8,364 nt of DNA from Erythrobacter sp. 34-65-8 (lineage in GTDB: Bacteria; Pseudomonadota; Alphaproteobacteria; Sphingomonadales; Sphingomonadaceae): assembly GCA_002278985.1 (NCBI GenBank), contig NCJP01000058.1, forward strand, positions 1 through 8,364, given 5' to 3'. The notes beneath the pieces were generated by a model. That model saw only the letters and a list, made by a program, of their open reading frames with translations, ran no database searches and had not been told where the DNA came from. Made by a program: the position numbers and the translations under genes. Every line of letters begins with the position of its first letter. Position 1 is the stretch's first letter. Positions 1 through 5,614 of this stretch are shown one piece after another.

Positions 1-935
1 ACGCCGAATATTCGCCCGGCAAGATCGTGGCGCAGATGCCCGAGCCGTTCCTTTCCGGGCAGAAGGGCCGCCACGGCCAGCGCCTGCCAGTTGGCAACGA
101 GGGCGCGGGCACGGTTATCGCAGCAGGCGAATCCGACATGGCCCAGGCGCTGGTCGGCCAGCGGGTCGCCTGCGTGCCGGGCAATGCCTTCGGCCAGTAT
201 TGCGTGGCTGAAGCGATGATGTGCCTGCCGATCGGCGAACTTTCGAGTGCCGAGGGGGCGAGCGCGTTCGTCAACCCGATGACCGCGTTGGGCTTCGTCG
301 AAACCGCGAAGATGGAAGGACACGAGGCGATCATCCACCTCGCCGCTGCTTCCAACCTTGGCCAGATGCTCAACCGCATCTGTCTTGAAGACGGCATGAA
401 GCTGGTCAACATCGTCCGCAAGGCCGAGCAGGTCGAGCTGCTGAAAGCCCAGGGCGCCGAACACGTGGTCAATTCGTCCGCCCCCGATTTCATGAAGCAG
501 TTGCGCAGCGCAGTGGATGCTACGGGCGCCTTCCTCGGCTTCGACCCGATCGGCGGCGGCACCAACACCGACGCCTGCCTGAAAGCGATGGAGCAGGTCG
601 CCTCCAGCCGGATGAGCGAATACAGCCGCTACGGCTCCAATCAGGACAAGAAGATGTACATGTATGGCCGGCTCGACCTCGGGCCGACCATCCTGACGCC
701 GAGCTACGGCCTGCAATGGACGGTGTCGGGCTGGCTGCTCACGCCGTTCCTGCAGAAGGCGGGCATGGAAACCGTGGTGCGGATGCGCCAACGGGTCCAG
801 GCCGGCCTCACCACCACTTTTGCCAGCCATTACAAGGCACACGTAAGCCTGGAGCAGATGCTGGAGAAGGACGCCGCGCTCGATTACCGCGCCATGCGCA
901 CCGGTGAGAAGTACCTCGTCACCCCCTGGGGATGA
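1..935 (+). CDS. Zinc-binding-type (MDR) NAD(P)H dehydrogenase / quinone oxidoreductase-like, 5' end missing
   Basis: The reading frame is open from base 3 to a TGA at 933-935 (310 visible residues), so the true start lies left of the window. A GTG at base 27 is internal, because the open frame and family-like sequence continue upstream of it. The visible part has the medium-chain dehydrogenase layout: an N-terminal GroES-like part (GNEGAGTV near visible residue 32), the domain junction AEGASAFVNPMTALG, a Rossmann fold with a variant dinucleotide-binding loop (AAASNLGQM), and a late GFDPIGGG strand-turn. I see no obvious structural-zinc cysteine cluster, as in quinone-oxidoreductase-type members, so 'zinc-binding' is a family name and not a metal claim. 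It probably uses NADPH to reduce a quinone or enone; the substrate is unknown. The gene converges on the asparaginase gene with a 3-bp gap and no room for a separate terminator. Confidence 0.85.
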   Translation, partial: AEYSPGKIVAQMPEPFLSGQKGRHGQRLPVGNEGAGTVIAAGESDMAQALVGQRVACVPGNAFGQYCVAEAMMCLPIGELSSAEGASAFVNPMTALGFVETAKMEGHEAIIHLAAASNLGQMLNRICLEDGMKLVNIVRKAEQVELLKAQGAEHVVNSSAPDFMKQLRSAVDATGAFLGFDPIGGGTNTDACLKAMEQVASSRMSEYSRYGSNQDKKMYMYGRLDLGPTILTPSYGLQWTVSGWLLTPFLQKAGMETVVRMRQRVQAGLTTTFASHYKAHVSLEQMLEKDAALDYRAMRTGEKYLVTPWG

Positions 936-938
936 GGC

Positions 939-1925
939 CTAACGCCGGTCGAACGCAGCCTGCATCGCGGCGGGGCCAGTCACCCCGCCCGCGATCAGCA
1001 GTTGCAGCAGGATGCGGGCCTTCTGCGGGTTGAAACTGCGGGCGGCGACAAATCCCCGTGCATCGTCGTCAACCTCGACATTGCGGTCGACATAGCCTTC
1101 GTCGACCCGGCTGGCGCGGACCACCGGCACGCCATCACGCGCGGCGCCCTGAAGCGCGTCGAGCACAGGCGCGGACGCGTTGCCCTGACCCAGCCCGGCG
1201 AGCACCAGCCCTTCTGCGCCCATCGCCAGCGCGCTGGCCACCGGCAGGGCGTCCATGTCGGCATGGGCATAGAGGATCTCGACCCGCGGGAGCGCCTCGG
1301 GCCAGGTGAAGCGCGCCTGTTCGCCCGCTTTGGCCGCTGGTGCGAACCAGTCCAGCGAAGCCGGGCTGACCAGTCCCAGCGGTCCGCGCGGAAACCCCTT
1401 GAAGGCATCGATATTGCTGGTCGCCGCCTTGCGTACGTCGCTGGCGGCGAACACGGCATCGCCCATCACCACCATGACCCCGCGCCCGTGCGCGCCCGTG
1501 TCCCCCGCCACCCGCACGGCATTGGCGAAATTGCGCATCCCGTCGCTGCCCACCGCATCGGCCGGGCGCATTGCCCCCACCAGCACCACCGGCTTGCCTG
1601 CCGGCAGAGTGAGGTCGAGCAGCCAGGCGGTCTCCTCGGCCGTATCGGTGCCATGGGTCACGATCACACCTGCCACTGCGGGATCGGCAATGGCACGTGT
1701 AATGGCGGCGTAGAGTGCCTGCCATTCGCCCCATCCGATATCCTGCGAGCCGACTGCGGCGATTTCCTCACCGGAAAGGTCGGCCACCAGCCCGAGTTCG
1801 CGGGCAGCGGAGACCAGCTCGTCTATCCCGAGCTGCCCCGCCCGATACCCGCGCCCGAGCGCAGAACCGGCGCTGCCGGCAATCGTGCCGCCGGTGGCGA
1901 GGATCATGATGCGCGGCTGGGTCAT
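939..1925 (-). CDS. L-asparaginase, type II (AnsB-like) sequence class, without signal peptide
   Basis: A complete 328-residue asparaginase that hydrolyses L-asparagine to aspartate and ammonia. All expected active-site elements are visible: TGGTIAG with nucleophile Thr14, a hinge Tyr27, the substrate loop Ser60-Gln61-Asp62, the second triad HGTDT with Thr93-Asp94, Lys166, and Glu284 in EVDD. The order and spacing follow E. coli AnsB closely (Thr12, Thr89, Asp90, Lys162, Glu283), including NPQKARILLQL near the C-terminus. The start is ATG at 1923-1925; an in-frame TAG at 1935-1937 blocks any useful upstream extension, so there is no room for the roughly 22-residue export signal of AnsB. The enzyme is therefore predicted to be cytoplasmic. 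No strong Shine-Dalgarno sequence precedes the ATG. The next gene on this strand (GerE regulator) is 93 bp upstream with a hairpin between, so co-transcription is uncertain. Confidence 0.93.
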   Translation of the reverse strand: MTQPRIMILATGGTIAGSAGSALGRGYRAGQLGIDELVSAARELGLVADLSGEEIAAVGSQDIGWGEWQALYAAITRAIADPAVAGVIVTHGTDTAEETAWLLDLTLPAGKPVVLVGAMRPADAVGSDGMRNFANAVRVAGDTGAHGRGVMVVMGDAVFAASDVRKAATSNIDAFKGFPRGPLGLVSPASLDWFAPAAKAGEQARFTWPEALPRVEILYAHADMDALPVASALAMGAEGLVLAGLGQGNASAPVLDALQGAARDGVPVVRASRVDEGYVDRNVEVDDDARGFVAARSFNPQKARILLQLLIAGGVTGPAAMQAAFDRR

Positions 1926-1976
1926 ATCCGGGCTCTAGCCGCGACCGGCAACGGGCTGCAATTGTTATGAGGGTTT

Positions 1977-2015
1977 CAGAAGCGGAAGGGATTGCCGGAA
2001 GCCTCCCCGCTTCTG
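1977..2015 (-). terminator. Hairpin directly after the GerE regulator, possible terminator or attenuator
   Basis: A perfect 9-bp inverted repeat, CAGAAGCGG at 1977-1985 and CCGCTTCTG at 2007-2015, with a 21-nt loop that can add AGG/CCT pairing (1987-1989 with 2002-2004). It begins 3 nt after the regulator's TGA (2019-2021) and sits in the 93-bp gap before the asparaginase gene on the same strand. Neither strand has a T-run after the stem, so it is not a canonical Rho-independent terminator. It may end or stabilise the regulator transcript, or act in the asparaginase leader. Confidence 0.4.
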
Positions 2016-2018
2016 TGC

Positions 2019-2642
2019 TCAGGTTGTCATCAGCGACCTTTCGACCGTAAGCCTGACTGCCTCGGCGCTGGTCCTTGCTCCCAGCTTGCTCAGCAGGTTC
2101 GCCCGGTGGACCTCTACCGTCCGGGTGCTGAGCTTGAGCAAGGTGGCAATCTGGCGGCTGGTGTGCCCGTTGGCGACGAGCGCCAGGATCTCGTGCTCTC
2201 TTGGCGTCAGGCCCTCCATGGCCCGCTCTGCCTGATAGACGCGCCACTTGATCCGGGAAATGAAGGATCCCCCGAAGTCATCTGTCTCGACAATGGAGAG
2301 GATCTGCGACGCGCACTCCGGGGTGAATATGTATCCCACCGCCCCTTGCTTGATCCGGCTGGCAATATCCTCAGGTGCCGGTTCGTCGGCGTAGAGAATG
2401 ACCCGAGGCCAGATATGCGCGCGATCCGCCATTGCAACCAGCCTGCTGAACGCCCCCCGCACATCGCGCATCAGGATCAGGCGCCGGCCCAGCCACGATG
2501 CGGGCATCTCGCCCACCTCGTCGAAGGGCTCCACCGAATGACCTTCGGCCACCAGCATGGCGCTGACTGCCATCCGGACCTGGGGGTCTGGCTCGATCAG
2601 TGCAAAGGCATGTCGGGCCTTGTTTTCCTTGAATTCCGGCAT
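2019..2642 (-). CDS. LuxR/FixJ-type DNA-binding regulator with a degenerate receiver domain
   Basis: A two-domain transcription regulator of 207 residues from ATG at 2642. The C-terminal part (about 143-207) is a clear GerE helix-turn-helix: LTPREHEILALVANGHTSRQ, then the recognition region STRTVEVHRANLLSKLGA. The N-terminal part (about 10-125) resembles a response-regulator receiver: an acidic turn at ALIEPD (Glu17, Asp19), one possible phospho-acceptor Asp60 in LILMRDVRG, and a late strand-helix GAVGYIFTP. The conserved switch Thr/Ser after strand 4 is replaced (VILYAD) and the invariant Lys of the KP motif is Thr107, so normal phosphorylation is doubtful. No histidine kinase lies nearby. 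A GTG at 2666 would add 8 residues; I prefer the ATG because the GTG lies inside a palindrome and has no ribosome-binding site, but both are possible. The gene is divergent from the membrane-anchored regulator-like gene. Target genes are unknown. Confidence 0.88.
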   Translation of the reverse strand: MPEFKENKARHAFALIEPDPQVRMAVSAMLVAEGHSVEPFDEVGEMPASWLGRRLILMRDVRGAFSRLVAMADRAHIWPRVILYADEPAPEDIASRIKQGAVGYIFTPECASQILSIVETDDFGGSFISRIKWRVYQAERAMEGLTPREHEILALVANGHTSRQIATLLKLSTRTVEVHRANLLSKLGARTSAEAVRLTVERSLMTT

Positions 2643-2660
2643 GTGCGACCCGCTTTCGTT

Positions 2661-2677
2661 GGCCACAAAATGTGGCC
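2661..2677. promoter_or_regulatory. Interrupted palindrome at the start of the GerE regulator gene, candidate operator
   Basis: GGCCACA, spacer AAA, TGTGGCC: a perfect 7-bp inverted repeat with a 3-nt spacer. It overlaps the alternative GTG start at 2664-2666 and lies just upstream of the preferred ATG. It could be an autoregulatory binding site for a dimeric regulator or a small hairpin in the 5' end of the mRNA. No binding protein can be assigned from sequence. Confidence 0.35.
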
Positions 2678-2691
2678 GGACGAGGGTATGG

Positions 2692-2716
2692 GGAACTCTG
2701 GGACGGGATCAGTGTT
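2692..2716 (+). promoter_or_regulatory. Candidate GGAAC-type (EcfG/general stress) promoter, distal
   Basis: GGAAC at 2692-2696, 16 bases, then TGTT at 2713-2716. The alphaproteobacterial general-stress sigma factor EcfG recognises GGAAC-N16/17-CGTT, so this is an 8-of-9 match with valid spacing. It points at the 2848 gene and would give a long leader of about 125 nt that contains a possible 21-codon reading frame. It is a short degenerate motif, so a chance match is possible. Confidence 0.25.
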
Positions 2717-2783
2717 TCTCGGTATATGTAACGTTTCGCGGGCTCCACTATGATCATTACCGCGTCGTTAAGGTGAAAATGTC

Positions 2784-2809
2784 GGAACAAACGCAATCAA
2801 GCTGCCGTA
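2784..2809 (+). promoter_or_regulatory. Candidate GGAAC-type (EcfG/general stress) promoter, proximal
   Basis: GGAAC at 2784-2788, 17 bases, then CGTA at 2806-2809: 8 of 9 against GGAAC-N16/17-CGTT. Transcription would begin near 2815, giving a leader of about 30 nt before the TTG start at 2848. Of the two candidates this one is better placed, and its transcript would not include the small upstream frame that begins at 2779. Confidence 0.3.
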
Positions 2810-2847
2810 CTCAGGTAACGATCGCAAGAAAAACAGAGAGTTAGTCT

Positions 2848-4506
2848 TTGAGTAACGTGTCTAGTCACGCCAGCACGTCGGCTGAGCAATTGCTCGCCGA
2901 GCGTGACGCAGTCCTGGCGGAAATGCCCTTCCGCCAGTCGCCGACGCTTGTCCGGTTGCTCAGGTACCTGGTTGATCGCGCCATTGTCGATCCTTCCGGC
3001 AAGGTAACGCAGTATGACATTGCGGTCGAGGCGATGGGCAAGGCCCATGCCTTTGACTTCGGCAACGAAAGCTACGCCCGTGTGATGGTGTCCCGCCTGC
3101 GCAAGGCACTGGCGCAGCACTACGCGGCGAACACGCCGGTTGACGGACTCTGTCTCCATGTCCCCAAGGGTGTCTACTCGATCGCCCTTGCCACGCCGGA
3201 AGAGGCATACCCCGAACTGGTCGGAGGAAAGACCTCCACGCCCCGCCGGGATGGCGCCCCTGCAGGCGATGCGCAGACGGAGAAGAGTGAGGCTGCCCGC
3301 GCGCGCTTCCGGGCACCGGGCACGCTGGTTGCCATGGCGATTATCGCCCTCCTCGCCATTGTCGTTGCCGCGGGCATCGCCGCTGCACTGTCAGGATGGC
3401 GGCAGCAAGCTGACGCAGGGCTGACCATGAGTCCCCTGGTCGAGGTGGTGGTGGATGACGAAGCGTCCAGCGCGGAAGCGGCGGCAAGCCGACCCGTGGC
3501 AGAACTGGCCCGGACGATGGTCACATCGTCGCTGGTGGGAAGGCTGGCGAGGGATGAGCCGGGCGATTACGTGCTCGCCGTTGCAACGGCTGGCACCGGA
3601 ACTGAAACCGCGGTGAGCATTGTCCTGGAGGACCGTGCCGGCAACCTCTTATCATCTGCCGAATTCCCGATCGATCCTGACGACCCCGCCATCCCGGATC
3701 AGGCGCGAGCCTTCCTGATCGATATTTTCCGCCCCTCCGGCATCCTGACCGACGCGGTTCTGGGGCGGATCGACCGGGAAAAGCCGCGATCTGCGTACGA
3801 ATGCTATATCGCATTCGACCAGAATCGCGTGGTGACTGTGGACAGTGACGCTGTCGACGAATGTGTGGCCCGGTTCGGCGATGACCGTGTCCACTTGCCC
3901 AATATCATCGCCCGCAACGCCTTTTCCCTTTATGTCCAGGACCTGCGGGCCGGTGGAGAAGTGCGTTCCGAAGGAAAGGCATGGGCCGAAGTCCAGCGCG
4001 CGCAAAGGCACGGCGATTCCAGCCTCTACACCAGCGTGCTCCTTACCCGGATCGACTTTGCGGAAGGCCGGTGCGACCGCGGGCTGCACCGCATGAATCG
4101 GCTGAACAAGCGGATCGAGGTTTTCCCCTCGCTTCAGGCAATGATGCTCACCGACGGCATTCCCTGCATGACCGATCCGGCAGAGCGGGAAAGAGCCCGG
4201 CAGGAGATTCAGAAACTGGTCAGCTACAACATCGATGCAGCGCCAATCCTGCGGGCTTATCTGGTGCTCGCCTCCCTCGAAGCGGGCGATGTCGAAACCG
4301 CGCGTGCCACGCTTCGCGAACACCGGACCGGCACTAACCTCGACCGGTCGCTTGACACATTCTACCGGACGCTGGGCCAGGCGCTGTCCGGCGGTCCTTA
4401 CGATCCCGAGCAGCTACGCAGGGTGGTGCAGGTCTTTGTCTGGAATGATGCTGCCCGGGCCACCATTATCCGCACGGTGGCGGCTGACGCGCAGCAAGTT
4501 TCTTGA
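2848..4506 (+). CDS. Membrane-anchored winged-helix-like / TPR-like protein, probable transmembrane regulator
   Basis: A 552-residue protein of ToxR/CadC-like layout; I know no named homologue. Residues about 27-115 resemble the N-terminal domain of TPR proteins that are often annotated adenylate-cyclase-related: SPTLVRLLRYLVDRA, VTQYDIAVEAMG, then SYARVMVSRLRKAL and HVPKGVYSI. The last two recall the recognition helix and wing hairpin of OmpR/ToxR winged helices. A Lys/Arg/Glu-rich linker leads to one membrane segment (about 158-182). The remaining 370 residues are predicted periplasmic and helical, TPR-like in the second half, with cysteines 319, 339, 409 and 440 that could form two disulfides. 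No cyclase or kinase catalytic motif is seen. The start is TTG with AGAGAG at 2835-2840 seven bases upstream; GTG at 2857 is an alternative, and an in-frame TAG at 2842-2844 rules out the better-looking ATG at 2779. The gene is divergent from the GerE regulator. The regulatory role is inferred from architecture. Confidence 0.8.
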   Translation: MSNVSSHASTSAEQLLAERDAVLAEMPFRQSPTLVRLLRYLVDRAIVDPSGKVTQYDIAVEAMGKAHAFDFGNESYARVMVSRLRKALAQHYAANTPVDGLCLHVPKGVYSIALATPEEAYPELVGGKTSTPRRDGAPAGDAQTEKSEAARARFRAPGTLVAMAIIALLAIVVAAGIAAALSGWRQQADAGLTMSPLVEVVVDDEASSAEAAASRPVAELARTMVTSSLVGRLARDEPGDYVLAVATAGTGTETAVSIVLEDRAGNLLSSAEFPIDPDDPAIPDQARAFLIDIFRPSGILTDAVLGRIDREKPRSAYECYIAFDQNRVVTVDSDAVDECVARFGDDRVHLPNIIARNAFSLYVQDLRAGGEVRSEGKAWAEVQRAQRHGDSSLYTSVLLTRIDFAEGRCDRGLHRMNRLNKRIEVFPSLQAMMLTDGIPCMTDPAERERARQEIQKLVSYNIDAAPILRAYLVLASLEAGDVETARATLREHRTGTNLDRSLDTFYRTLGQALSGGPYDPEQLRRVVQVFVWNDAARATIIRTVAADAQQVS

Positions 4507-4530
4507 CCGGTCACGGCAGCGCGCTAAAGG
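4503..4530 (+). promoter_or_regulatory. Candidate sigma-70 promoter of the tRNA-Val gene
   Basis: TTGACC at 4503-4508 (5 of 6 to the -35 consensus), a 16-bp spacer, and TAAAGG at 4525-4530 as a weak -10. The predicted start near 4537 is about 12 nt before the mature tRNA, and the region between is GC-rich, as is common at growth-rate-controlled stable-RNA promoters. The -35 box overlaps the stop codon of the preceding gene (4504-4506). Confidence 0.45.
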
Positions 4531-4548
4531 GCCGGTAGTCACCCGTTG

Positions 4549-4624
4549 GGGCGGTTAGCTCAGTTGGTAGAGCATCTCGTTTACACCGAGAGGGTCAGCG
4601 GTTCGAGCCCGTTACCGCCCACCA
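4549..4624 (+). tRNA. tRNA-Val, anticodon UAC, with encoded CCA
   Basis: A 76-nt cloverleaf. The acceptor stem pairs GGGCGGT (4549-4555) with ACCGCCC (4614-4620), followed by discriminator A and genomic CCA (4622-4624). The D arm contains AGCTCAGTTGGTAGAGC; the anticodon stem is TCTCG/CGAGA (4575-4579 with 4587-4591) around loop TTTACAC, giving anticodon TAC at 4582-4584; the T arm has GGTTCGAGCCC. It reads valine GUA/GUG, and GUN more widely if U34 is modified. All core elements are intact. Confidence 0.97.
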
Positions 4625-4771
4625 GTGCCGAACGGCAAGACGTGTGAACGCCTCTGGACATGCGCGAAATCTACGTAGATATTCGTAGCTTGGCAGCCGC
4701 TCGGTGCTTTTCCGTGCGCTGTTCAGGCAGGCGGGGGCATGCCGCCTCGCGCACGGTCAGGGGGTTTGGCG
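4625..4771. promoter_or_regulatory. Intergenic region between tRNA-Val and the DUF3011 gene, with two palindromes
   Basis: 147 bp without a convincing gene. Directly after the CCA is TGCCGAACGGCA (4626-4637), a palindrome that can fold as a 4-bp stem with a GAAC loop and could mark the tRNA 3' end; it has no T-run. ATCTACGTAGAT (4669-4680) is a perfect 12-bp palindrome, and a second CGTAG at 4685-4689 can pair with CTACG at 4671-4675. These lie where an operator for the downstream gene would be expected. I could not assign a clear -35/-10 pair. Confidence 0.4.
4759..4764 (+). promoter_or_regulatory. Ribosome-binding site fixing the DUF3011 protein start
   Basis: AGGGGG ends 7 nt before ATG at 4772. 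This favours 4772 over the in-frame ATG at 4739. The shorter product also begins with a clean signal peptide, which agrees. Confidence 0.65.
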
Positions 4772-5614
4772 ATGGGTGGACGTAACGCGATTTTCATGGG
4801 TGCAGCCGGGGCGCTGCTGGTGTCCCAGGTCGCCTCGCCGGTGGCACTGGCGCGGGAGCCTGCACCGCTGGCCGCCGCAGCCTTGCAATCGGCCAATCTG
4901 GCCCAGCAAAGCAATCGCGGGTTCGGCGGCTCCGGTAGCTCGCAAGGGGGCAATTTCGGCGGATCGGGCGGCAGCTGGCAGTATGGCGGCTACAAGGGCC
5001 AGATCGACTGCGCGGCGGCCGGCAGGCAGGAGCGGCGCTGCCGGGTCAGCACCGGAAACCGCGTCACCCTGATCAAGCGCCACAGCGGCCAGTGCAAGCT
5101 GAACCGCGACTGGGGCTTCAACAGCCGCAACGTGTGGGTCCGCAACGATTGCCGCGCCACCTTCGCCTATGGCTACGGCAATTTCCGGCCCGGCGACTAT
5201 GGCCATCATGACGAGGACAAGGGCCCCAACGCCGGTCTCGTGATCGGTGGCGCGGTGATCGCGGCCGGCCTGATCGCACTGCTGGCGAGCAAGAAGAAGA
5301 AGGACGATGACTACACGCACGACGACAATTACCGGCCCGGCAGGCCAGCAGCTATTCAGGCTGATCTCAACCTGATCCCCGCCAACGCGCGCCAGCCCAT
5401 GCAGCGGTGCCTGAACGAAGCTGCCAAACAGGTCGGCGCGGTCGGCGGCACAGTGCTGCGGCTCGACAGCCTGGACCGGCTGGACGAAGCAGGCAGCAGC
5501 AGCTGGCGCTTCGATGCACGGACAACCATCAGCTACGACGGGGCCGAAAGCCAGGCGCCCATGCGCTGCCGGGCCACTTCGCGCCGGGTGCTGGAACTCG
5601 ATTTCATCAATTGA
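4772..5614 (+). CDS. Exported DUF3011-domain protein with glycine-rich linker and glycine-zipper-like segment
   Basis: A 280-residue envelope protein of unknown function. Residues 1-27 form a signal peptide ending in ALA before Arg28. A Gly/Ser-rich linker (about 50-73) follows, then a DUF3011-like domain (about 78-134) with IDC, a basic RHSGQC stretch, WGF, NVWV and NDCRATF; its cysteines are 80, 90, 108 and 127. Residues 153-173 are hydrophobic and glycine-rich (GLVIGGAVIAAGLIALLAS), directly followed by KKKKDDD. The C-terminal domain (about 200-280) contains MQRCLNEAA and PMRCRATSRRVLEL, whose Cys213 and Cys266 could pair. DUF3011 has no established biochemical role; an envelope-structural or stress role is a guess. 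The gene stands alone on this strand and converges on the TlpA-like gene with an 8-bp gap. ATG at 4739 would add 11 residues and weaken the signal peptide. Confidence 0.85.
   Translation: MGGRNAIFMGAAGALLVSQVASPVALAREPAPLAAAALQSANLAQQSNRGFGGSGSSQGGNFGGSGGSWQYGGYKGQIDCAAAGRQERRCRVSTGNRVTLIKRHSGQCKLNRDWGFNSRNVWVRNDCRATFAYGYGNFRPGDYGHHDEDKGPNAGLVIGGAVIAAGLIALLASKKKKDDDYTHDDNYRPGRPAAIQADLNLIPANARQPMQRCLNEAAKQVGAVGGTVLRLDSLDRLDEAGSSSWRFDARTTISYDGAESQAPMRCRATSRRVLELDFIN

Noticed and set aside
1481..1500. Tandem 10-bp repeat CGCGCCCGTG inside the asparaginase gene
   Set aside because: The protein aligns with AnsB through this point without an insertion, so this is a coincidence of GC-rich codons and not a slippage duplication.
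1002..1970. Long open frame on the + strand opposite the asparaginase gene
   Set aside because: It is antisense to a gene with complete catalytic motifs, its product is rich in His, Arg and Pro with no recognisable domain, and long antisense frames are expected at this GC content.
1768..2247. 159-codon open frame on the - strand between the asparaginase and regulator genes
   Set aside because: It overlaps both real genes in another frame, runs through the hairpin region and has no domain-like content.
2371..2796. 141-codon open frame on the - strand across the divergent promoter region
   Set aside because: It reads through the regulator gene in a shifted frame, and its composition (Arg/Gly/Pro-rich C-terminal half) is that of a shadow frame.
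2848..4506. Adenylate/guanylate cyclase function for the 552-residue protein
   Set aside because: Only the N-terminal and TPR-like parts resemble proteins that carry that label; no cyclase catalytic motif or nucleotide-binding site is present.
4549..4624. tRNA-Val as an integration site for a mobile element
   Set aside because: No integrase gene and no second copy of the tRNA 3' end is visible in the window, and flanking genes look chromosomal.
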